Source of the DNA: Demequina sp.
Lineage (GTDB): Bacteria > Actinomycetota > Actinomycetes > Actinomycetales > Demequinaceae
DNA length: 60,113 nt
Assembly: GCF_016278775.1 (NCBI RefSeq)
Contig: NZ_JADQBF010000055.1
Span: forward strand, 1 to 60,113
Reading direction: 5' to 3'
The first letter of the stretch is position 1; every line of letters starts with the position of its first letter. This document shows, piece after piece, positions 1 to 12,551 of this stretch. The notes below the pieces were generated by a model that was not told the DNA's origin, did no database searches, and saw only the letters and a program-made list of their open reading frames with translations. The position numbers were made by a program, and so were the translations under genes.

Positions 1-173
1 CTCACCCAGCTGGCACCGCCCGTTCTACTCCCACACCGCCACACGGCGAGGATCAGGTGCCTCCCGCAACAGCGCCGTCGTCGCCTCCCGCAAGCCCCGA
101 CAAGCGGCCCCGCAAGGGCAGGGCGTCTGTTCCCAGTTGGGACGAGATCGTCTTCGGCGCCAAGAACGACTGA
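1..173 (+). CDS. sepH: C-terminal end of SepH-like cell-division protein (partial)
   Basis: The frame is open from the window edge to a TGA at 171-173. It ends in a Pro/Ala-rich linker, then a short basic stretch and the terminal sequence SVPSWDEIVFGAKND. From memory, a WDEI-FG tail after a basic patch is characteristic of SepH (DUF3071), an actinobacterial septation protein that stimulates FtsZ assembly. The N-terminal helix-turn-helix domain would lie outside the window. The location beside DUF5998 and the topoisomerase IV genes fits the usual actinobacterial neighbourhood. The call rests on the tail motif and the context only. Confidence 0.7.
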   Translation, partial: HPAGTARSTPTPPHGEDQVPPATAPSSPPASPDKRPRKGRASVPSWDEIVFGAKND

Positions 174-219
174 CGTGGGCCGTGCACCCTAACGGGTGTC
201 GGTCGTGCCAGTGGTGGCG

Positions 220-1386
220 TTAGCGTCCCTCGGCGATCAGCAATGGCACGTGAAGTTCCTCAGGCGTGAGTGACCCGTGCATCCCCACCAGCGCCATCGA
301 CTTGGAGCTCTGAGTCCGCGAGTCCACCACGGTGGCGCGTCCGGCCATGGCGACCACGACGTCGCCGATGCGATCCCTCGCTTCGAGCGAGATGGGGCCG
401 AAGAGCCCGGCCGTCTCCGCCTCATCGCGAGTGAGTACGACGGCGTCGTCGCCCAATACTTCTTGCCACCGGTCCGCAACGGAGCGCACGTGAGACTCCC
501 CCACGTGCAGATGAAGCGCGCGCGGCTCCCCCGCCACCAGGTCTACGTCTTGGGACAGCGCGGTTTCCTGCCCGACGTCCCACCGAGGCGCACCAGGCAC
601 GTCCACCATGCCGTGGTCAGCGGTGACCACCATGACGGTGTCACGGGGAAGGCTGTCCGCGAGTCGCCGCAACTCTCTGTCGGCATCCTCGAGACAGGCC
701 ACCCACTGATCGGACTGCCAGCCGTGGCGGTGGCCCGCAGCATCGATCTCGCCCCAATAGCAGTAGGACACGCCCGGCTGTTGGGCGATTCCCAGAGCCA
801 CGTCTATGCGGTCTGCAAGGTGTTCGGCGCCCACAAACTGGCCTCCCCGCAAGACGGCATGCGTGAGGCCGGAACCGGCGAACGTACGCTTGCCCAGCGT
901 GGTGACGGTGAACCCCTCCCTGTCCGCCTCGGCAAGCAAGGACGGCATGGGTTGCCATTCCTCGGCCCTGTACGCGCCCTCCCACGAGATGAGATTCGCG
1001 AGCTCCCCAGTGCGCGGGTTGCGGGCGGTGTAGCCCGACATGCCGGTGCGTCCGGCCGGAAGTCCGGTGCCGAACAGCGACAATGACGCTGCCGTGGTGG
1101 TGGGAAAGCCCGCTGTCACAGTTCCCGACTCGATGCCGCGCAGAAAGGGCGCATGGCCTCGGCGTGCGTCAAGCTGATAGTGGCCGAGCCCGTCGAGAAG
1201 GACCACCACCACGTGGCGTGCGCGCGGGATCTCGAGCCGGACGCGATCGGCCTCGGCGTCACGGTGTGCCACCGCGTGTCCGGCGCCAATCGCGGCAAGA
1301 GACGCAGACAGCACCGCGCCGAGTTCGCTGCCCCCGTAGTCGGGAAGCTCGAGGCCTGCCGCCTTGAGCCGTGAGATGGGGTCCAC
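220..1386 (-). CDS. Alkaline-phosphatase-superfamily phosphodiesterase/nucleotide pyrophosphatase
   Basis: Predicted metal-dependent phosphodiesterase of 388 residues in the type-I phosphodiesterase/nucleotide pyrophosphatase family; the substrate is unknown. Visible motifs are the first metal aspartate in VVLLDGLG (D65), the nucleophile region FPTTTAAS around residues 95-101, DAAGHRHG and the late metal site TADHGM. The GTG at 1386 was chosen because it lies 2 bases after the DUF5998 stop and the product begins with the normal N terminus VDPISRLKAAG; the longer open frame upstream runs into DUF5998 and is low-complexity. Transcription is very likely shared with DUF5998. No signal peptide is seen, so the enzyme is probably cytoplasmic. 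Confidence 0.88.
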   Translation of the reverse strand: MDPISRLKAAGLELPDYGGSELGAVLSASLAAIGAGHAVAHRDAEADRVRLEIPRARHVVVVLLDGLGHYQLDARRGHAPFLRGIESGTVTAGFPTTTAASLSLFGTGLPAGRTGMSGYTARNPRTGELANLISWEGAYRAEEWQPMPSLLAEADREGFTVTTLGKRTFAGSGLTHAVLRGGQFVGAEHLADRIDVALGIAQQPGVSYCYWGEIDAAGHRHGWQSDQWVACLEDADRELRRLADSLPRDTVMVVTADHGMVDVPGAPRWDVGQETALSQDVDLVAGEPRALHLHVGESHVRSVADRWQEVLGDDAVVLTRDEAETAGLFGPISLEARDRIGDVVVAMAGRATVVDSRTQSSKSMALVGMHGSLTPEELHVPLLIAEGR

Positions 1387-1388
1387 GC

Positions 1389-1958
1389 TTAGCGGCCAGC
1401 CAGACGTTGAAGCGCGGCGGTGAAGTCTTCGAGCGCCCGCACGGTGTCTTCGCCATCTGCAAGCACGCTTACGCGGGCCATGGTGTCGTCGCCAGTGATG
1501 TCGCCCGTGTAGCCGTGGTCGGCATCGCAAGACTCGTCGGCGCACGTGGCGGGCTCCAGGTCCACTCGCGAGTGGATGCCCCAGCCGACGGCGAGCACGA
1601 GTTCGCCAGGAACGTCTCCCTCGCGGAACGACTCTGGCTCCAGGACCACGTGGGTGAGGGCAACCGAGGTGACGACCCGCAGCGGGGCGCTCTCGACCGT
1701 CGCCGATGCGGCGGGCGCTCCCCCGCTCTCTGGGCTGGCGCCGTCGTCGATGTGGACGCGGATCAGGCGCGCGTCGGTGAGCACCAGTACCGTCATGTGT
1801 CGGCGCACCTCTGACGTGTCAAAGGTGGTCTCTGCGTGCACGAAGTGGCCGCGGACCTCCTCGTCTCCGATGGCGTTCTTGAGGACGTGGTTGGCCAATG
1901 CTGGGTAGTACCCGGCACCCACAACGGCCTGAGCAAGCGAGGTGGACATGTGTGGCAT
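1389..1958 (-). CDS. DUF5998 family protein
   Basis: A 189-residue protein typical of actinobacteria; its function is not known. It begins MPHMSTSLAQAVVGAGYYP and carries the conserved-looking block LANHVLKNAIGDEEVRGHFVH. The start at 1958 is preferred over the ATG at 1949 because an AGGTGAG Shine-Dalgarno sequence sits 3 bases upstream of it. It is two bases from the downstream phosphodiesterase gene, so the two form an operon. This pair between sepH and parC is a recurrent actinobacterial arrangement. No transmembrane segment is visible. Confidence 0.8.
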   Translation of the reverse strand: MPHMSTSLAQAVVGAGYYPALANHVLKNAIGDEEVRGHFVHAETTFDTSEVRRHMTVLVLTDARLIRVHIDDGASPESGGAPAASATVESAPLRVVTSVALTHVVLEPESFREGDVPGELVLAVGWGIHSRVDLEPATCADESCDADHGYTGDITGDDTMARVSVLADGEDTVRALEDFTAALQRLAGR

Positions 1959-2045
1959 TGTCTCACCTGCTCGCGTGGCGTGGCGAACCCGTTGCCGCTT
2001 GGCGCGAGACAATGCCATGAGTCCCGATCCTGAACGGAGTGATGC

Positions 2046-4508
<2,463 letters not shown>

Positions 4509-4546
4509 CGCCCCGCTTCTGAGCAGGATTTGGGGTCCGAGACGGC

Positions 4547-5833
4547 CTAGCGCTCGAAGGCCCAGTGTCTGTCGGTCATGTACTTGGCGACCACAAGCCC
4601 CACCAGGATCGCCAACACCGTCAGCAGCACCTGCAGTATTCCGGCCGTGGCGTCGATGTAGCGGGCCTCATTGAGGCTCACCACCGCCTCGTGTGCCAAC
4701 ACCCCAGGGATCTGCACCAGGCACGCGGGCACCTGCAGCGTAATCACCGGCCAGCGCCCACCGCGAGCACCCAGCGCCGCGAAGATTCCCAGCACCAGGC
4801 AGGCCAGGAACGTCGCCGTTTGGACCGGCATGCCGTTCTCGATCAACAGCAAGCGGGGCACGTTGACCAGCCCGATCGTCGCCGCGGTGACGGCCATGCG
4901 CCACGGCGAGTTGAACAGCAGTGCGAAACCGAGAACTCCCACAAAGCTCGCAGCCGACTTGATGGCAAGGTCTGCCGCCAGTCCCACGTCTATGGGAGGG
5001 CGATCAGTGGTGTCGAGCGGACTGATAACAGAGACGCCCCACACGGCCACGGCGGCGGCGAGCGTCAAGGATGTGCCGTAGACCACCCGGACGATGCCGG
5101 CCGAATAGTCGGACTTGGCAAGGTCGAGCGCTCCCGTGATGAGTGCGAAACCCGGTAAGAGGAACAGCACTGAAGAGATGTAGCCAGAGGCGTGCGACTC
5201 GAGGCCGGTGCCCGCCAACGACAACAGCGCGAGCGATCCGATGTAGACCGTGGTGGCCACGGTGGCGGCCACCAACACCGTGCCGAAGGCGTTGAAGTGC
5301 CGATGGGCCAGTTCCCGGCGCACCCATTGCCCCATGAACGCCGCGATGAACACCACGACCACCTCGAGGATGCGTGCCCGGTTGAGCACGGCGAACCCTG
5401 CACAGGCTGCACCCGCGAAGCTGGAGTTGAGCCACGGGTTGTACATGCGTCCGTGCCGCTCGATCTCGTCGAGCGCCCGGTGCACGTCGGCTGGCGTCGT
5501 CGCGCTCGGGACCTGACGGCGGAAGCGATCGAGGCGCGCGATCCGATCCGCGTTCACGGAGTGGTGCCGCAACTCAGAGACCTCGGTGCGGAACTGCTGA
5601 CCCACGCGCGACGTGGTGGTGATCTCAGTCAGCGTGACTTGCTCTGAGTGCTCCTCGACTCCGAGCGACCTGGCTACCGTCTTCATGCCTTGCTTGACGC
5701 GGTAGCTCGCGGTACCCGAACCAAGCATGAGCAGTCCCACACGCAGGATGGCGTTTGACCGACGGCCTAGTTCGTCGGCGTCGATCTCGTCAGAGGGGGG
5801 CGGCGATGGTGTCACGACGTCATTGTTTCGCAT
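4547..5833 (-). CDS. thrE: Threonine/serine exporter family protein (ThrE-like)
   Basis: A 428-residue integral membrane protein of the ThrE family. The N-terminal DUF1212 part (about residues 20-250) contains the family-typical GTASYRVKQGM segment followed by several membrane helices, and the C-terminal DUF3815-like part (about 290-420) adds four or five more. Family members export threonine and serine by proton antiport in Corynebacterium. It is convergent with parC, with 38 bp between the stop codons. Only a weak GGTGG precedes the start codon. The substrate here is inferred from the family. Confidence 0.87.
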   Translation of the reverse strand: MRNNDVVTPSPPPSDEIDADELGRRSNAILRVGLLMLGSGTASYRVKQGMKTVARSLGVEEHSEQVTLTEITTTSRVGQQFRTEVSELRHHSVNADRIARLDRFRRQVPSATTPADVHRALDEIERHGRMYNPWLNSSFAGAACAGFAVLNRARILEVVVVFIAAFMGQWVRRELAHRHFNAFGTVLVAATVATTVYIGSLALLSLAGTGLESHASGYISSVLFLLPGFALITGALDLAKSDYSAGIVRVVYGTSLTLAAAVAVWGVSVISPLDTTDRPPIDVGLAADLAIKSAASFVGVLGFALLFNSPWRMAVTAATIGLVNVPRLLLIENGMPVQTATFLACLVLGIFAALGARGGRWPVITLQVPACLVQIPGVLAHEAVVSLNEARYIDATAGILQVLLTVLAILVGLVVAKYMTDRHWAFER

Positions 5834-5884
5834 CTCGCGACCACCGGTTGCGACCTGGGGCCCGACACCGTCGCGTATTCCGGG

Positions 5885-6262
5885 TTACGCCCCTCGGCCG
5901 ATGGCGGCGAGCCGCGCCTCGACAACCCCTTGCCATTGCACGGCCCTTCGCCGCGCCTCTATCGTTCCCAGCCCCATGGGCACGGCCATCGCGAACAGGA
6001 CGGCGCTTGCGATGTCCCACCCGAGCACCCCGGTAGCCAGACCGCCGAAAACCGCCATCGCTAGCCCACCGGCGGCCGCCCAGTAGGAGCGAAGCTCGCC
6101 CAGCATGACGCCCAGAGCGGCAGCATCCTGGCACCCATGGATCGCTCGCGCCGCATCCTCGGACAGTCGCTTGGGAAGCGGACCTGACCAGCCGATGTCG
6201 GGCAGGTCTGGCGCCATCGCACGGTAGAGCGGCGACCCCGCTGTGGGCGCTGGTTCCGTCAT
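5885..6262 (-). CDS. Small membrane protein of unknown function
   Basis: A 125-residue protein without a recognised family. Residues 1-55 are hydrophilic; two hydrophobic stretches (about 60-80 and 84-100) form a probable helical hairpin, followed by a basic amphipathic tail. TAGGAG six bases before the ATG is a good ribosome site. It lies downstream of parE on the same strand with about 35 bp between, so it may be co-transcribed with parE. I cannot assign a function. Confidence 0.65.
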   Translation of the reverse strand: MTEPAPTAGSPLYRAMAPDLPDIGWSGPLPKRLSEDAARAIHGCQDAAALGVMLGELRSYWAAAGGLAMAVFGGLATGVLGWDIASAVLFAMAVPMGLGTIEARRRAVQWQGVVEARLAAIGRGA

Positions 6263-6297
6263 GATGGCTCCTAGGCGTCACGCCGCTGCAGGTGTGG

Positions 6298-8394
6298 CTA
6301 CGTGTCGATCCGATTATGGTCCACGTTGGCCGCACCCGCCACGATGAAGTCGCGGCGGGGGCCTACGTCGTTGCCCATCAGCAGTTCAAACACTCGCTCA
6401 GCCGCCTCCGCGTCGGCCGCGGTGATACGCCGTAGCGTCCGGTGCTCAGGGTCCATCGTGGTCTCCGCCAATTGGTCGGCATCCATTTCGCCAAGGCCCT
6501 TGTAGCGCTGAATCTCGTCCTTGAAGCTCCGGCCGGCGCGGCGCAGTTCACGCACCGTCTCCTGGAGTTCCTTCTCCGAGTACGTGTAGATGTGCTCGCG
6601 CTGTCGCCGCGCCGAACCGAGAACCTCGACCCGGTGAAGCGGCGGTACGGCCGCGTACACGCGACCGGCATCCACGAGCGGCCGCATGTACCTGAAGAAC
6701 AACGTGAGCAGCAGCGTACGGATGTGGGCACCGTCAACGTCGGCGTCCGTCATCAGGATGATCTTGCCGTAGCGCGCGGCGTCCAGATCGAAGGTGCGCC
6801 CCGATCCCGCTCCCAGCACCTGGATGATGGAGGCACACTCGGCGTTGTGAAGCATGTCCGTCACTGACGCGCGCTGCACGTTCAGAATCTTCCCGCGAAT
6901 GGGAAGCAGCGCCTGGTAGTCCGAGTGTCGCGCCAGCTTGGCAGTGCCAAGCGCACTGTCGCCCTCGACGATGAAGAGTTCGGACTGTGCCACATCGTTG
7001 CTGCGGCAGTCGGCAAGCTTGGCGGGCAGCGTTGACGTCTCGAGGGCGTTCTTGCGGCGTGAGATTTCCTTCTGCTTGCGGGCGGCAACGCGGGCCCGCA
7101 TCTCCGCCACGACCTTCTCCAGCACGGTGTTGGCTTGGGCCTTGAAGTCGCGCTTGTTCGAGGTGAGGATCGCGCCCAGCTCTGTCTCTACCGTCCTGGA
7201 GACGATGGCCCGCACTGCCGACGTTCCCAGCACCTCTTTGGTCTGACCCTCGAACTGTGGTTCCGGGAGTCGCACCGTCACGACGGCGGTCAGTCCCGCC
7301 ATGATGTCGTCCTTCTCGATGCGTTCGGCGCCGTCCTTGCCGGTGAGCTTGAGCCTGCGCGCGTTGGCCTCGATGACCTTGCGCACCACCTTGGTGAGCC
7401 CCTGCTCGAAGCCAGCGTGGTGGGTGCCACCCTTGGGAGTGGAGATGATGTTGACGAACGAGCGCACCTCGGTCTCGTAGCCGGTCCCCCAGCGCAGTGC
7501 GACGTCCACCTCGCACGAGCGGTCCACGTCTTCCGACTCCAGGTGGCCGTTGGGCTTGAGCACCGGCACGGTCTCCGTGTAGGTGCCGGAACCCTTGAGC
7601 AGCCACGTATCGGTCACCGCGGCGTCGGGAGCAATGAAGTCCACGAAATCTTTGGAGCCGCCCTCGAACATGAAGCTGGTTTCGCTCGGCTCAAGCGGGT
7701 TGCGTTCGTCGCGCACCACCATGGTGAGCTTGGGCACCAAGAAGGCCGTCTGACGCGCCCTCACGATCAACTCTTCAAACGAGAAGCTCGCCTGCTTGTT
7801 GAAGACCTGCCTATCGGCCCAGTAGCGGATGCGCGTGCCCGTCACTGCCTTGGCCACCTTGCCCGTGACGTCCAACTCGGAGCCGGTGACAAAGGGCGAG
7901 AACTCGGCGTCAGGTGTCGGTCCACTCGCCGGGTCAGCGAACTTTCCAGGCTCCCCCCGCCTAAACGCCATGTGGTGAGTCTTTCCTCCCCTGTCGACCC
8001 ACACGTCGAGACGCTCACTCAGCGCGTTCACCACCGATGCGCCCACCCCGTGCAGCCCGCCTGAGGCGGCGTAGGATCCCGAGCCGAACTTTCCGCCCGC
8101 GTGCAGCTTGGTCATGACAACCTCGACGCCGCTGAGGCCCGTCTTCGGCTCGATATCTACGGGGATGCCGCGTGCCGTGTCGCGCACCTCGACCGAATCG
8201 TCCGGGTGAAGGATCACTTCGATGCGGTTGCCGTGACCGCCGAGCGCCTCGTCCACCGAGTTGTCGATGATCTCCCACAAGCAGTGCATGAGGCCACGCG
8301 AATCGGTGGTGCCTACGTACATGCCGGGACGCTTGCGGACGGCGTCCAGCCCCTCAAGGACGGACAGATGACGTGCGGAATAGTCGGAGCTCAC
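6298..8394 (-). CDS. parE: DNA topoisomerase IV subunit B
   Basis: ATPase subunit of topoisomerase IV, 698 residues. The GHKL ATPase region has EIIDNSVDEALGG and the glycine-rich lid GGLHGVGASVVNALS; the TOPRIM domain has EGDSALG and DADVDGAH, and the C terminus carries QRYKGLGEMDADQL. The second GHKL motif reads DTARGIP where most relatives have D-x-G-x-G. The start is a GTG, with TAGACT on the minus strand exactly 6 bases upstream and no Shine-Dalgarno sequence, so the mRNA is probably leaderless. It partners with ParC at 2046-4508. Confidence 0.92.
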   Translation of the reverse strand: MSSDYSARHLSVLEGLDAVRKRPGMYVGTTDSRGLMHCLWEIIDNSVDEALGGHGNRIEVILHPDDSVEVRDTARGIPVDIEPKTGLSGVEVVMTKLHAGGKFGSGSYAASGGLHGVGASVVNALSERLDVWVDRGGKTHHMAFRRGEPGKFADPASGPTPDAEFSPFVTGSELDVTGKVAKAVTGTRIRYWADRQVFNKQASFSFEELIVRARQTAFLVPKLTMVVRDERNPLEPSETSFMFEGGSKDFVDFIAPDAAVTDTWLLKGSGTYTETVPVLKPNGHLESEDVDRSCEVDVALRWGTGYETEVRSFVNIISTPKGGTHHAGFEQGLTKVVRKVIEANARRLKLTGKDGAERIEKDDIMAGLTAVVTVRLPEPQFEGQTKEVLGTSAVRAIVSRTVETELGAILTSNKRDFKAQANTVLEKVVAEMRARVAARKQKEISRRKNALETSTLPAKLADCRSNDVAQSELFIVEGDSALGTAKLARHSDYQALLPIRGKILNVQRASVTDMLHNAECASIIQVLGAGSGRTFDLDAARYGKIILMTDADVDGAHIRTLLLTLFFRYMRPLVDAGRVYAAVPPLHRVEVLGSARRQREHIYTYSEKELQETVRELRRAGRSFKDEIQRYKGLGEMDADQLAETTMDPEHRTLRRITAADAEAAERVFELLMGNDVGPRRDFIVAGAANVDHNRIDT

Positions 8395-8400
8395 GCGGTG

Positions 8401-8406
8401 AGTCTA
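8401..8406 (-). promoter_or_regulatory. Candidate -10 element of parE
   Basis: On the minus strand the hexamer TAGACT is followed by six bases (CACCGC) and then the GTG start of parE. This matches the TANNNT actinobacterial -10 at a distance that puts the transcription start on the start codon. No clear -35 was seen. Confidence 0.5.
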
Positions 8407-8451
8407 GGCGGGCTTCGTCCCGCGACGGCGCGGGCGCGCCCTACAGCGGGG

Positions 8452-8943
8452 CTATACCTCGGGGACCTCTTTGGCCGCATCGGCGCGCAACGCCGTCATG
8501 GAGATGTTGTCCGTCTTCACGAAGAAACCCAGCTCGCGATACAGCTCTCGCCCGTCTGGCGTCGCGTGAAGCTCGATGACCTCGATCCCCTGCTCATCCG
8601 TCCACTCGAGCAGCGCGGTCATGATCTCCCGCGCGTACCCTCTGCGGTGGTACTGGGGCGCCGTGGAGACCCATTGCACATAGCCAGCCTTATGCGCCTG
8701 CCTGCCGGGCCGCGGCAGCCGAGGGACGATGTTGACAAGACCGCAAGCGGCGAGCCCGCCCTCTTCTGCATCGATCACCATGCCGTACAGATCCTTGCCG
8801 AGGCGTTCCTTGACGACGGCGGTCGAGTCGAGCGCCCAAATCGGGGTGGGTTTTGCGCCGACTGCCTTATACATCAAGGCGCCGAGGTACACGATTTCGG
8901 CGGCATCCGCTGGCTCGGCGGGGCGCACTACAATCGCGGCCAC
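8452..8943 (-). CDS. GNAT family N-acetyltransferase
   Basis: A 163-residue acetyl-CoA-dependent acetyltransferase of unknown substrate. The acetyl-CoA binding motif is visible as VQWVSTAPQYHRRGYAREIMTA, including the Q/R-x-x-G-x-A pyrophosphate loop, followed by the ELYRELGF segment near the C terminus. The start lies 3 bases after the stop of the upstream membrane-protein gene, so the two are co-transcribed. Nothing in the neighbourhood points to a substrate. Confidence 0.82.
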   Translation of the reverse strand: MAAIVVRPAEPADAAEIVYLGALMYKAVGAKPTPIWALDSTAVVKERLGKDLYGMVIDAEEGGLAACGLVNIVPRLPRPGRQAHKAGYVQWVSTAPQYHRRGYAREIMTALLEWTDEQGIEVIELHATPDGRELYRELGFFVKTDNISMTALRADAAKEVPEV

Positions 8944-8946
8944 CGC

Positions 8947-9291
8947 CTAGTGCCAGGCAACGGCGACAGTCACGTTGAGCAGAGTCAGTAGCAGTGCACC
9001 CGCCCACATGCGCCTGGCCGACTCGCGCCGTGCTCCCGTCTCACACAACGCCGCGACGCCCATGGCCACCAAGAACTTGACGGCGATCTTCCAGTGATTG
9101 GGCGACTCGTCCTCATCGCCGAACGCGAAGCCCGCGAGAAAGACGCCTGTGACGATCTGAGCGCGCGCTCCCCACAGCATCACCTTGGTGATGCCGCGCT
9201 CGCCCACTCGCCACTGCTCTAGCCCACCGCCAACAATGGCGGCCATGCCAACCAGGTGCGCAATGACAAAGAAAATCTGTAGGGCTTCCAC
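8947..9291 (-). CDS. Four-helix integral membrane protein, unknown function
   Basis: A 114-residue protein, almost entirely hydrophobic, with about four predicted membrane helices (residues about 3-22, 38-55, 66-84 and 93-112). The GTG at 9291 is preferred over the GTG at 9297 because AAGGAG is 5 bases upstream of it, whereas the same ribosome site would abut the outer GTG. It is the first gene of a two-gene unit with the acetyltransferase. I recognise it only as a conserved-hypothetical type of actinobacterial membrane protein. Confidence 0.65.
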   Translation of the reverse strand: MEALQIFFVIAHLVGMAAIVGGGLEQWRVGERGITKVMLWGARAQIVTGVFLAGFAFGDEDESPNHWKIAVKFLVAMGVAALCETGARRESARRMWAGALLLTLLNVTVAVAWH

Positions 9292-9428
9292 GACCACTCC
9301 TTAATGGGATGTGTTCTTCGATGTTATCGTGCCTGCCACGAGCGCTGCCCAGGGTCCAGCGAGTGTGAGCGGACTCGCGCGGAGTCCCACGCTGCGATCC
9401 AGGGTTCACTCGGCCCAGGAATGCGAAA

Positions 9429-9456
9429 GCGGCGGGCCCCGTGGGGATCCCGCCGC
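9429..9456 (-). terminator. GC-rich hairpin terminator
   Basis: GCGGCGGG (9429-9436) pairs with CCCGCCGC (9449-9456), and the inside CCCC/GGGG (9437-9440 and 9443-9446) extends the stem. It lies 20 bases past the stop of the minus-strand gene at 9476. There is no strong T-tract, as is common in actinobacteria. Confidence 0.65.
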
Positions 9457-9475
9457 CAACGCACTGAGCGATGAC

Positions 9476-9835
9476 CTACCAGAACAGGCCCAGCGCCAGC
9501 CCGGCTGCCGAAAGCAGCCCGAGGGCGCCCCACACCAGCTGCTGGTTCTTTCTTGCGCGGAACACGACCACGAGCACCAGAATCAACGCCGGAATGATGA
9601 CGAGGTACACCCACTTCGGAGTGTCGAGCCCACCTTCTCCCAGGATCAGAATCATGGCGGCGGCTACGGCTTGAACGATGCCACCAAGGAACATGCCGCT
9701 GGTGACGTCCTTGGACTTCTCCTGAATCTGGTGGAAGAAGCCACCAAAAACAGCGGCGGTGCCGAGAATCAACAGAACCCAGAAGATCTTGTCGATAACG
9801 TCGAGGCCCTGATAGGCCTGCAAGAGCACACTCAT
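9476..9835 (-). CDS. Small membrane protein of unknown function
   Basis: A 119-residue protein with about four predicted membrane helices separated by short charged loops (FHQIQEKSKD and FRARKNQQ). The ATG at 9835 has a strong Shine-Dalgarno sequence, AGAGGAG, 6 bases upstream; extending the frame beyond it gives a segment with no ribosome site. It appears to be a single-gene unit closed by the hairpin at 9429-9456, downstream of sigA on the same strand. No family is recognised. Confidence 0.7.
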   Translation of the reverse strand: MSVLLQAYQGLDVIDKIFWVLLILGTAAVFGGFFHQIQEKSKDVTSGMFLGGIVQAVAAAMILILGEGGLDTPKWVYLVIIPALILVLVVVFRARKNQQLVWGALGLLSAAGLALGLFW

Positions 9836-9986
9836 AGTTTTCTCCTCTTTGAGAATCGCGCCAGGGTGCAGTGACCCGGACGATTGCCAGCCTATCCGTG
9901 TAGCGAACACACAGTGCGATCCACCATCACGAACTTGCGACCACTCTTTGTCGAAACCCCACAACGATGAGGGCTGCCGTCACCGA

Positions 9987-11261
<1,275 letters not shown>

Positions 11262-11405
11262 AAGAGTCCTCTCGAGCACGGTGGGGGGTTGCCACGGCTC
11301 TCAGCACCGCCGGCAAATCCATTAAAGTGTAACGCCTCTGTCAACGCGGGCAACCCCACCAACAGTTCCCCAGCGGCCCAAATCAGCGCATAAGCCACGT
11401 AACGC

Positions 11406-12443
11406 TTACGCCGCCGTGAGCCATCCGGGCGGCAGGTGAGCTTCGATGGCGCATTGGATCAGTTCCGCGAGTCGGTATGCGGGGTCGTCCTCCAGTGCCA
11501 TCGCGATGGCGTGAGCCGCTCCCGACTCGTCTCCGTGCCACCAGCGGGACAGTCCCACGAGGGTCATGACAGGGGCAATGTCCGCTGGATGCAACCACAC
11601 CATGTGGGCCGAGAGCTCCTCGAGCGCGTCCACGAGGTAGCCACGCGGCGCCGCCGCCGATGCTGGCAAGAGCATCACCGACAACGCCTCACGCACTCCT
11701 GCCGCCGAGGGGTCAACGCACAGCGCCTCCGCCACGCTCCCCTCACCTGGCACCATGTCGATCACGATCGCGTCCCTGACCGCCACGTCCCGCAGGCCTG
11801 CCGCGAGCTTGCCGACCTCGGGATCTGACGGAAGCGTGCCGTCCACCGACACGCGGGTCAACGCGTCACGCCACGCGTCGAGCCGTTGCATACGCCAGTT
11901 CGCCACACCGCGCTCGCGAGACGCCCAGGACCTGGCGTGCGCCCTGCGCGCCTTGCGTCGGCGCTCCGCAGGCGCCTGAGCTCGGGCAGACGCTCCGTGT
12001 GGCCGTGCGGCGAACGCTCTCACCGCCCCCTTGGGGGCAGGCGGAATTGCCCTTCCCGCATCCGGGCAACACCGGGGATCCACGCATTCCGGGGAACGGT
12101 ACGTGCCGCGAGCGACCGCCCATGCATCCACCACCTCAATGTGTTCTGCTAGTGCCTGCCTTGCCTCCATGGCCGCGCGGGTTCCGTTGGGGTCCGCGGC
12201 GCCGCCGTAGCCCACCACAATGGCCCGCGTCGCGCCCGCTTGAGACAGGTGCCCGGCGGCAATCGAGCACATCACGCGGGAACAGTCGCTGATCGCGAAC
12301 TCGGCGGCGTCCGCGCGCATCACGGGGCGCATCGCACCGGAGGTCGTGAGCCCCACGATCACCACGGAGTCCACGGGGGTGTATCCCAGCATCAACGGAA
12401 TGGTGGCGATGAGCTCGCCAGGGTCGCTCAGTTTCACGGTCAT
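11406..12443 (-). CDS. DUF4192 family protein
   Basis: A 345-residue protein starting MTVKLSDPGELIATIPLMLGYTP, the characteristic opening of DUF4192, an actinobacterial family without an established function. The first 110 residues look like an alpha/beta domain, a basic Arg/Ala-rich linker follows (about residues 150-175), and the C-terminal part is helical, with a Trp/His segment RWWHGDESGAAHAIAMAL. The ATG at 12443 marks the family start; longer frames read through the divergent neighbour. It is divergent from the polyprenyl synthase gene with 108 bp between the starts. Confidence 0.8.
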   Translation of the reverse strand: MTVKLSDPGELIATIPLMLGYTPVDSVVIVGLTTSGAMRPVMRADAAEFAISDCSRVMCSIAAGHLSQAGATRAIVVGYGGAADPNGTRAAMEARQALAEHIEVVDAWAVARGTYRSPECVDPRCCPDAGRAIPPAPKGAVRAFAARPHGASARAQAPAERRRKARRAHARSWASRERGVANWRMQRLDAWRDALTRVSVDGTLPSDPEVGKLAAGLRDVAVRDAIVIDMVPGEGSVAEALCVDPSAAGVREALSVMLLPASAAAPRGYLVDALEELSAHMVWLHPADIAPVMTLVGLSRWWHGDESGAAHAIAMALEDDPAYRLAELIQCAIEAHLPPGWLTAA

Positions 12444-12539
12444 GGCGCCAGCGTGGCGCGGGTGGGGCCGCCGCCGTCTGACGAGGCCATCGCGCTGTGG
12501 GCAAGGGGGCATTCGTGCGCCTGGGCACGACGCGCGCCC

Positions 12540-12545
12540 TAGGCT
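12540..12545 (+). promoter_or_regulatory. Candidate -10 element of the polyprenyl synthase gene
   Basis: TAGGCT followed by 6 bases (GGTGGC) and then the ATG at 12552. There is no Shine-Dalgarno sequence, so a leaderless transcript is predicted. Confidence 0.5.
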
Positions 12546-12551
12546 GGTGGC

